Below, one piece after another: positions 23,782 through 32,228 of a stretch of 44,575 nucleotides of DNA. The position numbers were made by a program, and so were the translations under genes. Location: assembly GCA_964342805.1 (NCBI GenBank), contig CAYFHQ010000020.1:1-44575 (forward strand), given 5' to 3'. The notes under the pieces were generated by a model. It did no database searches and was not told the origin of the DNA. It saw nothing but the letters and a program-made list of their open reading frames with translations. Position 1 is the stretch's first letter. Every line of letters starts with the position of its first letter. Origin of the DNA: CAYFHQ01 sp964342805. GTDB taxonomy: Bacteria; Bacillota; Clostridia; Peptostreptococcales; Acidaminobacteraceae.

Positions 23782-24450
23782 ATGTTTATACTCATTGCAG
23801 GCGGCGGCATTGTCGGCCGCAACATCATTAAACAACTGACCAAAAACCACGACGTCGTGGTCATTGATAAAGACCGGGCCATCTGCGAAAAAATCGCAGC
23901 CAAACTGGGCGCAGTTGCCATCCAGGGCGATGCGACCAATATCAACACCTTGAAGGACGCGGGGATCGAGCGTTGTGACTACGCCTTGGGTGTCATGCGC
24001 TACGATGCTGAAAACATGCTCTTTTCCCTCCTGGCCAAAAACTTCGGTGTCAAAAACATCTTTGTCCGCATGCGGGACCCGGAATACCGGGACGCCTACG
24101 AGATCGCAGGGGCCACCAACATCGCCCACAGTGTGCAAATGATGGTCACCAAGTTTGTCCTGGACATTGAAAACCCAGAAATCCGCCGGGTGGCCTCCCT
24201 GGGCGGTGGCAAGGCCGAGGTTTCCATTGTCACCCTACCGGACAAGGCCGACTGTGTGGGCATGTCCATCAGTGAAATCGCCAAACACCCCAAGTTTCCT
24301 GACGACGTGGTGATCGCAGGCATCTTTGACGTGGCAGGGGACGCCTTTGTGGTTCCCCGGGGCAATACGGTCATTGAACACTCCCAGCAAATCTTCCTGG
24401 TGGGTGCCCGGGAGTCAGTCCGGAGTGCCTATCACTTTTTGCGAAAGTAA
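23782..24450 (+). CDS. trkA: Potassium uptake regulatory subunit TrkA/KtrA (RCK)
   Basis: A 222-residue protein with one RCK_N Rossmann domain (about 1-120; GGGIVGRNI, VVIDKD and GDATN for nucleotide binding) and one RCK_C domain (about 140-220). This is the KtrA-like single-unit length, about half of E. coli TrkA. It assembles as a cytoplasmic ring that gates TrkH in response to ATP/ADP or NAD(H). In many Bacillota c-di-AMP binds the RCK_C domain of KtrA; whether this one does cannot be told. A terminator follows. Confidence 0.93.
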   Translation: MFILIAGGGIVGRNIIKQLTKNHDVVVIDKDRAICEKIAAKLGAVAIQGDATNINTLKDAGIERCDYALGVMRYDAENMLFSLLAKNFGVKNIFVRMRDPEYRDAYEIAGATNIAHSVQMMVTKFVLDIENPEIRRVASLGGGKAEVSIVTLPDKADCVGMSISEIAKHPKFPDDVVIAGIFDVAGDAFVVPRGNTVIEHSQQIFLVGARESVRSAYHFLRK

Positions 24451-24474
24451 ATAGGATGATGAACACGAAAAAGA

Positions 24475-24512
24475 GACCCCCTCGGCTCAAACAAGCCATG
24501 GGGGTCCCTTCT
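24475..24512 (+). terminator. Terminator of the GGDEF-EAL/trk operon
   Basis: GACCCCC (24475-24481) pairs with GGGGGTC (24500-24506), with an inner GGCT/AGCC pair, followed by CCTTCTATTTG. Confidence 0.75.
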
Positions 24513-24539
24513 ATTTGTAATGATTGATTGTCATCAGAC

Positions 24540-25259
24540 CTAGTAACCATAGTCCAGGTCTATGACCTTGCCTGGCTCGTCGTCGATGGCCAGGGCCAGG
24601 AGTTGCTCCAGGATAGACCGCTGAACGGCCGTATCTCCAGCGTGGCCAAAGGCAATTCCATTCTTCAGGGTGGAAAGGGCCATACGGGGGAGCTTGAGCT
24701 TTTTGCCGGTTTCAGGCAGGTGCATGACCACCGCTGTTCGGATTCCTCTGGACTCCACTTCTCTTTGAATCAATCCCACGGATCGATGGCAAAGGACTCA
24801 TGTGGGGCTGAGAATGGCGATGTCCACATCCCGGTCTACCAGGTCGTCAGCCAGGTCCTTGGCGTACTTGTCCACCAAGGGGCCAATGTCCGGAATGTAA
24901 CCCATGAAGGAGTAGTGGACCTCTGTCATGCTACCCACATGGCCGTCTGCAATCAGTTCTTCCAATCGCTTGATTGGGAGAATGACGTCCAGGTCTTTTT
25001 CCGCCTCGGTTTGGTCATAGTGACCATGGGTGATGGTCCAGTCTTCAAAGTCCATGTCAGCTGGTAGGACCCGGTAGGTGGGATCACCCTTTTCCCCGTC
25101 AAAGGCTACCTGGTCATGGAGGTGGACCCCTCCTGTGGTGATCAGGGCCACTTTGGCTTCATTCAATGGCTTTTTCCATTCTGCGATGGCAGAGGGTTCT
25201 AGCTTTTTAGAGATCATTTTTGCGATCATCTTATCGACCGCTTTTAATTTTGCGCCCAT
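24540..25259 (-). CDS. Selenoprotein of the GrdB/PrdB-like family (UGA = Sec at residue 154)
   Basis: One 239-residue reading frame interrupted only by an in-frame TGA at 24800-24798. Before it lies an N-terminal domain (LITTGGVHLHDQVAF, YRVLPADMDFEDWTITHGHYDQ given as YRVLPADMDF and TITHGHYDQ); after it the same frame runs on to a TAG at 24542-24540. The junction reads ILSPT-U-VLCHRSVGLIQREVE. A UxxC redox motif at this place, followed by HxSVGLIQRE, is typical of glycine/sarcosine/betaine reductase selenoprotein B-family proteins, where the position is Sec or Cys. A hairpin 18 nt after the TGA has bacterial SECIS form. GGAGG precedes the ATG. The likely role is a thiol/selenol oxidoreductase; the substrate is unknown, and no reductase partner (GrdA/C/D-like) is in the window. 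Confidence 0.88.
24763..24800 (-). other. SECIS element of the GrdB-like gene
   Basis: After the TGA (24800-24798), CTTTG (24794-24790) and ATCGATCC (24787-24780) pair with GGATTGAT (24776-24769, one G.U) and CAAAG (24767-24763) around a GTG loop. The loop starts 18 nt after the TGA and begins with G, as bacterial SECIS loops do. Confidence 0.75.
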
Positions 25260-25311
25260 TCGTCCTCCTGATATATATATCGTGTCCCGAAATACTTTTC
25301 AGTCTTATCCT

Positions 25312-25339
25312 ATCATATACCCAAGAAGAAACAAAACAA
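25312..25339 (-). promoter_or_regulatory. Promoter candidate of the GrdB-like selenoprotein gene
   Basis: On the reverse strand TTGTTT (25339-25334) and TATGAT (25317-25312) are separated by 16 bp. Confidence 0.4.
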
Positions 25340-25356
25340 TATAGCACAAATCTTGT

Positions 25357-26247
25357 CTAGTTTTTTGATGCGGCTGTTACCACCGTTTTTTCCCCTTGTT
25401 GCTGACCTGCGGTTTTACCCACCTGTCGGGCGGTGATAACCCCTCGGCTAATGACAGCAGAAATAATGATGATGCCACCAAACAAGGCATTGATTCCCGG
25501 TCGTTCTCCAGTAAAGAGGAGGACCCAAACCGGGTTGAGCAAGGGCTCTATGGCTGGTATCAGAATGGCTTCAATGGCACTGACATACTTGCTGGCTTCA
25601 GCAAAAAGGATATAGGCAATGCCCAGCTGGAATACGCCCAGGAGGACCAAGCCAACTATGCTCTGGCCACTGGGAACCGAGGTGAAATAGAAGGGCATGC
25701 AGACCACAAAGGTGATCATGTTGCCCAGGAGGATCATTTCCACTGGCGATCCTTCTTTTTGTCGTTTCAGAAATAGGACTACCCCGGCCAGGGCAATACC
25801 GCTGATAACAGACAGGACGTTTCCTGTCAGTTCTCCCCCAGACAGGTCGCCCATGAAAAAGAGGACCATGCCCAGCATTACAGCCCCAATAGCCGTCCAG
25901 TCCAGCTTGGACACCCGTTCTTTTAAGAGCCAGCCCGAAAAAAGGGCCACCCAAATGGGGGCAGAAAATTGCAGGACAATGACATTGGCTGCGGTGGTCA
26001 TTTTATTGGCAGTTACAAATAGGATGACCGTGGATGCATAGAGCAGGCCGCCAATCACCTTGTCCCTGGTGAGTTTCATTTTCCAGGTCTTTAAGTAGGC
26101 GATCATCACCAGGGAGGAGATGCCACTCCGAACCCCAGCTATGGCAACAGGATGCCAGTCCACCAACTTGATTAATATGCCTCCGGTGCTCCACAATATG
26201 GACGCAATCACCATCATTAAAATAGCTTTCGAATTCTCTTTTCCCAT
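25357..26247 (-). CDS. DMT-superfamily transporter (EamA)
   Basis: A 296-residue protein with ten predicted helices in two EamA repeats (about 10-138 and 150-275). Family features include ASILWSTGGILIK at the N-terminus and the end-of-repeat patterns LQFSAPIWVALFSGWLLKE and IPAIEPLLNPVWVLLFTGE. It exports or imports small metabolites such as amino acids or nucleotide precursors; the substrate cannot be inferred. GGGGAGG precedes the ATG. It is divergent from the HAD gene. Confidence 0.9.
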   Translation of the reverse strand: MGKENSKAILMMVIASILWSTGGILIKLVDWHPVAIAGVRSGISSLVMIAYLKTWKMKLTRDKVIGGLLYASTVILFVTANKMTTAANVIVLQFSAPIWVALFSGWLLKERVSKLDWTAIGAVMLGMVLFFMGDLSGGELTGNVLSVISGIALAGVVLFLKRQKEGSPVEMILLGNMITFVVCMPFYFTSVPSGQSIVGLVLLGVFQLGIAYILFAEASKYVSAIEAILIPAIEPLLNPVWVLLFTGERPGINALFGGIIIISAVISRGVITARQVGKTAGQQQGEKTVVTAASKN

Positions 26248-26355
26248 GGTTGCCTCCCCTCTCTGGTCTCGTCAGCCCCATCATAACAACGAAAGTTCCT
26301 AAAGTCCATGAAAATCGTGTATACTGGGGGCAGAAAAGAATTTGGAGGAAAACAA

Positions 26356-27015
26356 ATGAAAGCACTCATTTTTTTTGATATCAACGGTACCATTATCACC
26401 CGTGACGAACGGACGGACATCCCTTATGGAGAAGCCATCGATATCCTTCTAGGTACAGAGTATGCCATGGAAGGGGTCAACACGTCAGCACGGAGTGACA
26501 AGGACGTTTTCAAGGAAGTCCTGGACAAGTTTGGCCACACCTTCACAGAAGACCTTTGGGAGCGGTTCCTAGGCATCTATGAAGACCAATTGGAAGAGTT
26601 TAAAACAACAGATGTATGGAGAGAAAATGCAGACGCCATTTCCTTCATTGAGCAGTTATCGAAAACGGACCACAAGTTGTCCATGATCACTGGGGAGCTG
26701 AGCATTGGTGCCAAGTACAAGCTGGAGAAGCTTGGGGTTTGGTCCCACTTCCCAACTGGCGGCTTCGGAGAAGACGGCCTCAAGCGATTTGATATTGCTG
26801 ACGCAGCCAAGGCCAAGGCTGACGCCCTCTATGGCACAGACTATGACGAAATCTATGTGATCGGGGACACCCTCCTGGACATCCAGACGGCCCGCCACAT
26901 GGGCGCCAAGATCATTTCCATTGCCACAGGCTCCAATACCAAGGAAGAACTGGCTGAACTCAAGCCAGACTACCTGATTGAAAGCTTTGCAGAAGTGGCT
27001 GGTTTGTTTTTGTAG
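26356..27015 (+). CDS. HAD-superfamily hydrolase-like protein (DxN motif I)
   Basis: A 219-residue protein. I use the ATG at 26356, with GGAGG 9 nt upstream, not the ATG at 26308. HAD motifs are present: motif I FFDINGT with nucleophile Asp8, motif II ITGE, a Lys in the KAKAD region, and motif IV YVIGDTLLDIQTAR. A cap lies between motif I and II (about 15-100). The second acid of motif I is Asn10 rather than Asp. Phosphatases normally need an Asp there as general acid, so activity may be weak or the reaction different. A TATACT -10 at 26320-26325 lies upstream. Confidence 0.85.
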   Translation: MKALIFFDINGTIITRDERTDIPYGEAIDILLGTEYAMEGVNTSARSDKDVFKEVLDKFGHTFTEDLWERFLGIYEDQLEEFKTTDVWRENADAISFIEQLSKTDHKLSMITGELSIGAKYKLEKLGVWSHFPTGGFGEDGLKRFDIADAAKAKADALYGTDYDEIYVIGDTLLDIQTARHMGAKIISIATGSNTKEELAELKPDYLIESFAEVAGLFL

Positions 27016-27117
27016 GCAATGTTTTTATGGCATGTTTAATGACCATCAGTAGGATTTTTTCAACTCTAAAACAAGAACAAACATAACCATGCAACGATTC
27101 TTTATGTAAACTCACCT

Positions 27118-27159
27118 ACCAGCGGAAGTCCCTTTGGACATCCGCTGGTTTCTTTTTTT
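27118..27159 (+). terminator. Terminator downstream of the HAD gene
   Basis: ACCAGCGGA (27118-27126) pairs with TCCGCTGGT (27141-27149), with an inner GTCC/GGAC stem, followed by TTCTTTTTTTG. Confidence 0.88.
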
Positions 27160-27245
27160 GTTTTGATCCAAGTGACACACCTTGATTTGCCTTGATCTCA
27201 ATAAACCAGTCAAGGACATTTTCGCATTTTTGGTTTGACCTCCCA

Positions 27246-27274
27246 TTGACGTGGTTTAAGGGCGGGTGTAAAAT
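27246..27274 (+). promoter_or_regulatory. Sigma-A promoter of the hydrolase-tetR operon
   Basis: TTGACG (27246-27251) and TAAAAT (27269-27274) are separated by exactly 17 bp. Confidence 0.75.
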
Positions 27275-27301
27275 GAACTTGTTCTAATATGAACACGTTC
27301 A
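27274..27301. promoter_or_regulatory. TetR-type operator (two GAACNNGTTC palindromes)
   Basis: GAACTTGTTC (27275-27284) and GAACACGTTC (27291-27300) lie 16 bp apart. Together with flanking T and A they form a 28-bp quasi-palindrome starting at the last base of the -10. Repressor binding here would block the start site. Confidence 0.7.
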
Positions 27302-27328
27302 TGTTTTTATCTACTAGAGGAGGTTCCT

Positions 27329-28267
27329 ATGGTTTATTGGATTCTGATAGCACTTTTTGGCCTATGGCTAATGACTCAAGTCGCCTATCACAAGACCCTG
27401 CGCAAGGCCAAGGACAGATTGAAGGGTCAAAGTCAAGTGGTTCAAACCGCATCGGGCCCTATTGAGTTTGCCATCAAGGGTTCAGGCCCCCCTGTCCTCA
27501 TAAGCCATGGAGGTGCTGGTGGTTTCGACCAATGTTTTATCACTGCCCAGTCTCACTTGGGGGACAACCACCAGGTTATTGCAGTGTCCCGGTTTGGACA
27601 TTTGAGAACGCCCCTCGCCAAGGACAGTAGTGCCCCGGCTCAAGCTGACGCCTATGCCCAACTCTTGGACGCGCTTGATCTTCCAAAGGCCTTTATCATT
27701 GGGACTTCCGGAGGCGGTCCCTCAGCCCTCCAGTTTGCCCAACGGCATCCTGACAAGTGTATGGGCTTAATCCTAACCTCTGCTGTGACTAGCTACTTAC
27801 CAGCACGACCCCTAGGTGTATATAAAAATGACTTTATCTATTGGTTGATCACAAGTTTGTTTAAAGGGCTTGCTCTGAAAAAAATCGGCGTGTCCAAGGA
27901 TTTACAGGGCCGTTTGACTCCATCTGAGACTACTTATATAGACCAGCTGTTCAAAAGTATGCACCCCATTAGTAGTCGGAGAGAGGGCTTGTTCCACGAT
28001 GTAGCCGAATGGGCGGACCAAGACCAATGGAAGGCCCACTATCGCCTCCAAGACATTCATGCACCCATCCTAGTTATTCATGCCGTGGATGACACCAACG
28101 TACCTTTCACCCATGCAGACCACATTCGGAAGAACATTCCCCATGCCACCCTATTGACCCTACCCGACGGTGGTCATTTGAAGTTAAAGCACTTTGACCA
28201 GATTCAAAGAGAGGTCGTCGCTTTTATTCATGATCACCAGACCGATGAAAAGGAAGTGTTACAGTGA
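27329..28267 (+). CDS. Alpha/beta hydrolase, membrane-anchored
   Basis: A 312-residue protein with an N-terminal hydrophobic helix (about 2-18) and an alpha/beta hydrolase fold. The nucleophile elbow is IIGTSGGGPS, the oxyanion region HGGAGG, the acid in HAVDDTNVPF and the His in DGGHLKL. The likely activity is an esterase or lipase-like hydrolase; the substrate is unknown. AGAGGAGG precedes the ATG. It is followed by a tetR gene overlapping by 4 bp, and is therefore probably induced when that repressor binds its ligand, perhaps a substrate or product of this enzyme. Confidence 0.9.
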   Translation: MVYWILIALFGLWLMTQVAYHKTLRKAKDRLKGQSQVVQTASGPIEFAIKGSGPPVLISHGGAGGFDQCFITAQSHLGDNHQVIAVSRFGHLRTPLAKDSSAPAQADAYAQLLDALDLPKAFIIGTSGGGPSALQFAQRHPDKCMGLILTSAVTSYLPARPLGVYKNDFIYWLITSLFKGLALKKIGVSKDLQGRLTPSETTYIDQLFKSMHPISSRREGLFHDVAEWADQDQWKAHYRLQDIHAPILVIHAVDDTNVPFTHADHIRKNIPHATLLTLPDGGHLKLKHFDQIQREVVAFIHDHQTDEKEVLQ

Positions 28268-28890
28268 GTCGATTGGCACGGAAAAAAGAACAGAGTAAAA
28301 AGCAAATTCTAGAAGCAGCCAAAAAATTGTTTGGGCAACAAGGGTTTAAGGCCACCACTACCCGACAAATAGCCGAAGCTGCTGATGTTGGCGACGGGAC
28401 CATCTATAACTACTTCAAAAACAAGGCTGATATTTATGTCCAACTGCTCATGACCAGCTTGGCCGACGAGCATGTTCGGTGGCGGAGTTCGGATGTGGAC
28501 TTCACAAGCATGTCCCTGGTCGATTGTCTTGACGATGTACTACAGACCTTTGTTAGCCAGATGACACTCCTTGATAAAGAGACCATGAAAGAGTTTTTCT
28601 CCGTATTTTTGCAAAGCGCTTTGTCAAAAGACAATGTGATGTCGAAGTTTTTGCAAGCGGACGTCAACTACCTCCAAGAACTTGAGCAGATTTTATGCCT
28701 CTACAAGGACCACAACCGATTGGATGATGACTTCGATGTTGCCAATGGAGCTGAATTAGCCTACTCGGTATTGGTTTTCGAAATCGTTAAATACATCGGC
28801 TTGGATACCTATGCCATAGAAACCTTGCGGTCCAACATGACCCTGAAACTTCATATGATCTTCGATCATTTCCCACATACTGACCAGTAA
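28264..28890 (+). CDS. TetR-family repressor (GTG start)
   Basis: A 208-residue protein starting with GTG inside the hydrolase stop (GTGA overlap). The helix-turn-helix is at about 25-55: TTTRQIAEAADVGDGTIYNYF, cited as TTTRQIAEAADV and GDGTIYNYFKNK, typical of TetR/AcrR. The rest is an all-helical ligand-binding domain with no assigned ligand. It is likely to repress its own operon through the paired GAACNNGTTC sites at 27275-27300. A 13-bp sequence at its stop codon is repeated 16 bp on (28880-28892, 28896-28908). Confidence 0.92.
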   Translation: MSRLARKKEQSKKQILEAAKKLFGQQGFKATTTRQIAEAADVGDGTIYNYFKNKADIYVQLLMTSLADEHVRWRSSDVDFTSMSLVDCLDDVLQTFVSQMTLLDKETMKEFFSVFLQSALSKDNVMSKFLQADVNYLQELEQILCLYKDHNRLDDDFDVANGAELAYSVLVFEIVKYIGLDTYAIETLRSNMTLKLHMIFDHFPHTDQ

Positions 28891-28913
28891 ACTACCTGAC
28901 CAGTAAACAACAA

Positions 28914-28960
28914 AAGGGCCTTGCAAGAGTGTGAGTTACACTCTTACAAGGCCCCTTTTT
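28914..28960. terminator. Bidirectional terminator between tetR and the ABC permease
   Basis: GGGCCTTG, one bulge, AAGAGTGT, a GAGTT loop and the complementary arms at 28938-28954 are followed by TTTTT. The reverse strand also ends in a CCCTTTTG tail. Confidence 0.9.
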
Positions 28961-28975
28961 CATTCTTATTATTGT

Positions 28976-31525
28976 TTACTCGTAGGCAATGGCCTCAATT
29001 ACATTGAGATTGGCCACCCGTCGAATCGGGGTTAAGGCAGCTACAACACCAAAGGTTACACCCAGGACCAGGGCGATCACTAGGCCCAGCAAAGGGAAGG
29101 TGTAGGGCAATAAGAAGCCTGTTACATTCATCATCTGGACAAAGCCATAGCCCAGGGCTAGGCCACCTACTATACCCAAGAGGGTTCCCATGAAGGACAG
29201 CAAGAGACTTTCGGCTATGATCATCCGGTTGACTTGCTTGCCAGTTGTGCCGATGGCTCTTAGTAAGCCAATCTCCCGGGTCCGCTCAATGATATTCATG
29301 GCCAGGGTGTTGGCCAGGGCAATCAAGGATGGAACTGCCAATATCAAGACCAGAACGTACATGAACATGCTTCGGGTATGGTTGCCTTCCAGTTGGAAGT
29401 CTCTCCAGACTTCATAACTCATAACCGAAAAGACGCCTGAGTCATTGGCCAGGGTCAAGAGGGCTTGTTCCACCTGCTTGGGGTCTGCCCCTTGGCTGCG
29501 ATTGATCATATACATGATATTGGTCTGAGACCCAAAATCCTGGTCCAGGTCCCTTTGGTTAACATAGGCCGTTGGTAACTTGGAGTTGAGATAGTCAAGA
29601 CCAACAGCAACAACTTCATAGGTATGGTCACCGGTAGGGGTTTGAAGCTCAACCTGGTCGCCTACACCAGCGCCAGCCTGCAAGGCCAGGGCACCGTTGA
29701 TGATCACCTGACGGTCTCCTTCCATTTGCCTGTAAGCAGTTGCCTCATTGCCTTCCATGAAGGTCAGACCTGAAAGCTTTTCATAGGAGGCCGGGTCGAT
29801 CCCAATAAAGTCAGTGGCTATGCCTTCCACAGACCCACTGCCATTGCGGAGGGCTGTAAACTCACCCACACCGGAAATGGCCGACAGGCGGTCATCAAAA
29901 GTGGAGTCAACCCCCTCATTCTGGGTGCTCCCCAAGACCAAGGAAGCAGGTAATAAGAGGTAGTCAGACCGCATGGACTTGTCCAAGTAGCCCATCATTC
30001 CTATTGTAAAGGAAGAAGCCAAACCTGCCACAGCTACCAACAAGGCAACACTGATCATCATGGCTGCCGTTGTACTGACTGCCCGCTTGGTATGACGTCG
30101 AATATTCCGTGTAGCCAAGAGACCTTCCTGGCCAAAGATCCGGTTGATCAGACCCTGTAGGCCATTCAACAAGATTGGTAGGAGGAAGGGACTTCCCATG
30201 AGGAGGCCACCCGTAACCAATAGGCCACCCACCATGTTGACCATGGGTTGGTTCACAATCAGGAGGGCCAAGCCCAGGGGTACCAAAACCAGGGCAGCGA
30301 TTTTTCGTTTGGAACTATAGGGCGTCGCCACTTTCGTATTGTCTGGACGCAAGGCTTCCAGGGGCTGGATTTCAGTCGCCTTTTTAGCCGGGAAATACAC
30401 TGACAAAACGGGGATTAGAAGACCAAAAGCAATGGACGTCACCCAGGTCATGGGGGTGAAGTGGGGGGCTCCCAACTCCGTTTGGAACATGTCCAACCAG
30501 AGGGGCCGGATTGCAGCCATCATGGCCACTACCATGCCATAGCCAAACACCATGCCCAGGGCTGTCCCTGCGATTCCCAGTAGAAGGCCTTCAGCCAATA
30601 CCACTCGAATAACGGTTTTGCGCGTTGCTCCCAGGGTTCTTAACATGCCCATGTCTTTTCTCCGCTCAGCAATGGAGATTTTAAAGGTGTTGTACATAAT
30701 GAAACCACCCATGACCAAGGCCACCAGACCAAAACCTGTAAACATGACATTGCCCATTTCGATCAAGCTGGCCCATTCATTGGCACCGGCGTCCACTGCA
30801 CCCACTGCAAAGCCCGCACCCGTTTCTTGGTTGATTTCAGTGAGAATGGCCTGTCTCAAGGCCTGTCCATCGGTAACTGACGCATCAAAGGCAGCCACCA
30901 GGGCATTAATGACCGGCCCCTGGCCGTATAGGGTCTGGGCGTCTGCCATTGGCAGGTAGATTTCTTCATGGCCGAGGGTCGGTTTTCGAGGAAATACACC
31001 CACAATTTCGAAGTCACTCTCGCCTAAGGTAAAGTGGTCACCTAGACCTAGGCCAAAACGTTCTGTAAAGGTAGAGCGTACCATGGCCTTCCCTTGGTCA
31101 CCCACTTGCAGCCAGCGGCCTTGATCAGGTGTCAGGGGAATGACCCCTTGAGCGGACGGAGCCTGATAGCCATTGATGATAAACTGGTCTACCACCTGAC
31201 CGTCCTGGTCTTGCCAAACGTCAGGCCCTTCAAGGACCCAGTCGTACTCCAGGACACCAGTGATTTTGGCTATCCCTTCCTTGTTAGCAATTGTCGTCAC
31301 CCACTGGTCATCCATCAAGTCATTATTTTCACTATAAATCAGAAGGTCAATACCATGGGCGGCGTTTTGCACGTTTTGGGCAAATACATCCTGGATGGCC
31401 GGTATCATGCCATTCATACCAAACATGATCATAACGCCAAAAACAATGGCCATCATGGTCAAGATAGATCGTGTTTTTCTGCGGAACAAGTACCGCATTG
31501 CCAATTTCATATTCAAAAGGATCAC
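28976..31525 (-). CDS. ABC transporter permease, FtsX/MacB type, two FtsX domains
   Basis: An 849-residue permease. It has an N-terminal helix (about 17-37), an extracytoplasmic MacB-like domain (about 45-240), a first FtsX domain with three helices (about 265-395; FKISIAERRKDMGMLRTLGAT is typical), a middle helix pair (about 410-455), a second large extracytoplasmic region and a second FtsX domain (about 725-840; IIERTREIGLLRAIGTTGKQ). It forms an exporter or lipoprotein-release-type complex with the ATPase gene just upstream. The start is uncertain: GTG at 31525 has AAAGGA very close, and in-frame TTG (31516) and ATG (31510) are alternatives. Confidence 0.92.
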   Translation of the reverse strand: MILLNMKLAMRYLFRRKTRSILTMMAIVFGVMIMFGMNGMIPAIQDVFAQNVQNAAHGIDLLIYSENNDLMDDQWVTTIANKEGIAKITGVLEYDWVLEGPDVWQDQDGQVVDQFIINGYQAPSAQGVIPLTPDQGRWLQVGDQGKAMVRSTFTERFGLGLGDHFTLGESDFEIVGVFPRKPTLGHEEIYLPMADAQTLYGQGPVINALVAAFDASVTDGQALRQAILTEINQETGAGFAVGAVDAGANEWASLIEMGNVMFTGFGLVALVMGGFIMYNTFKISIAERRKDMGMLRTLGATRKTVIRVVLAEGLLLGIAGTALGMVFGYGMVVAMMAAIRPLWLDMFQTELGAPHFTPMTWVTSIAFGLLIPVLSVYFPAKKATEIQPLEALRPDNTKVATPYSSKRKIAALVLVPLGLALLIVNQPMVNMVGGLLVTGGLLMGSPFLLPILLNGLQGLINRIFGQEGLLATRNIRRHTKRAVSTTAAMMISVALLVAVAGLASSFTIGMMGYLDKSMRSDYLLLPASLVLGSTQNEGVDSTFDDRLSAISGVGEFTALRNGSGSVEGIATDFIGIDPASYEKLSGLTFMEGNEATAYRQMEGDRQVIINGALALQAGAGVGDQVELQTPTGDHTYEVVAVGLDYLNSKLPTAYVNQRDLDQDFGSQTNIMYMINRSQGADPKQVEQALLTLANDSGVFSVMSYEVWRDFQLEGNHTRSMFMYVLVLILAVPSLIALANTLAMNIIERTREIGLLRAIGTTGKQVNRMIIAESLLLSFMGTLLGIVGGLALGYGFVQMMNVTGFLLPYTFPLLGLVIALVLGVTFGVVAALTPIRRVANLNVIEAIAYE

Positions 31526-31540
31526 ATTCCTTTCACTTGT

Positions 31541-32227
31541 CTAGGCCATGACATTGTCGCCGACAATGGTTCCGTCTTTTAGGTGCACAATGCGGTTGGC
31601 ATATGCAGAAATTCGAGGATCATGGGTGACCATCACAACGGTTTTGTTCCACTTTTCCGTGATTTCACTGAGGAGGCCGGCTATATCGTCTGCAGCCTTG
31701 GAATCCAAGTTCCCCGTTGGTTCGTCGGCCAGGATCACTACCGGATCCGCAGCCAGGGCCCTTGCAATGGCTACCCGCTGTTGCTGGCCGCCGGATAATT
31801 GCGACGGCAAATGGTCCGCCCGGTCCCCAATATCCACTTTTTCCAACCACTCCAGGGCGATCTCATTGGCCTTGGCCTGGTTCATACCATCCAGTACTAG
31901 GGGAAGGGCCACATTTTCCATGGCTGTCAGAATGGGAATCAGGTTAAAGAACTGAAAAATAAAACCGATATCCCGTCTTCTCAGTTCTGTCAATTGGTCA
32001 TCTGTTAGGGTTTTCAGAGATTGGTCATTCACCAGGACGTCCCCGCTTGAGGGCGCATCTAAGGCCCCCATGAGGTGGAGCATGGTGGACTTGCCACAAC
32101 CACTGGGCCCCATTACTGCAACAAATTCACCACTGTCAATGGTCAGGGACACACCCCTTAAGGCTTTGACTTCCAGGCCCTGGTCACCATAGGTTTTTTC
32201 TAGTTTTTCTATACGGATCACACTCAT
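31541..32227 (-). CDS. ABC transporter ATP-binding protein (LolD/MacB type)
   Basis: A 228-residue ATPase with Walker A GPSGCGKST, Q loop FIFQFFNLIPILT, signature LSGGQQQRVA, Walker B VVILADEPTGNLD and H loop VMVTHDPR. This is the LolD/MacB/FtsE-like subclass that pairs with FtsX-type permeases. The start at 32227 follows AAAGGAGG, which lies inside the end of the padR-type gene; one base separates the two genes. It energises the 849-residue permease downstream. Confidence 0.95.
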   Translation of the reverse strand: MSVIRIEKLEKTYGDQGLEVKALRGVSLTIDSGEFVAVMGPSGCGKSTMLHLMGALDAPSSGDVLVNDQSLKTLTDDQLTELRRRDIGFIFQFFNLIPILTAMENVALPLVLDGMNQAKANEIALEWLEKVDIGDRADHLPSQLSGGQQQRVAIARALAADPVVILADEPTGNLDSKAADDIAGLLSEITEKWNKTVVMVTHDPRISAYANRIVHLKDGTIVGDNVMA

Positions 32228-32228
32228 T

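Larger units (their letters stand above)
27016..27328 (+). other. Intergenic region: terminator, promoter and operator, no gene
   Basis: These 313 bp contain the HAD-gene terminator (27118-27159), and the promoter (27246-27274) and operator (27274-27301) of the next operon. No open frame with a ribosome site, and no RNA gene, is apparent in the remaining sequence. Confidence 0.7.

Noticed and set aside
24798..25259. Separate 153-residue GrdB-like gene truncated by a stop, i.e. a pseudogene
   Set aside because: The downstream frame continues in the same phase with family sequence, the stop is UGA at a known Sec column, and a SECIS-like hairpin follows.
28880..28908. Direct repeat CTGACCAGTAAAC, 16 bp apart, at the tetR stop codon
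   Set aside because: Looks like a small slippage duplication at the gene end; no mobile element, att site or regulatory reason was found.
30552..30959. 135-residue plus-strand frame within the ABC permease gene
   Set aside because: Shadow frame rich in Pro/Arg/Ser/Thr, as expected for the reverse of membrane-protein codons.
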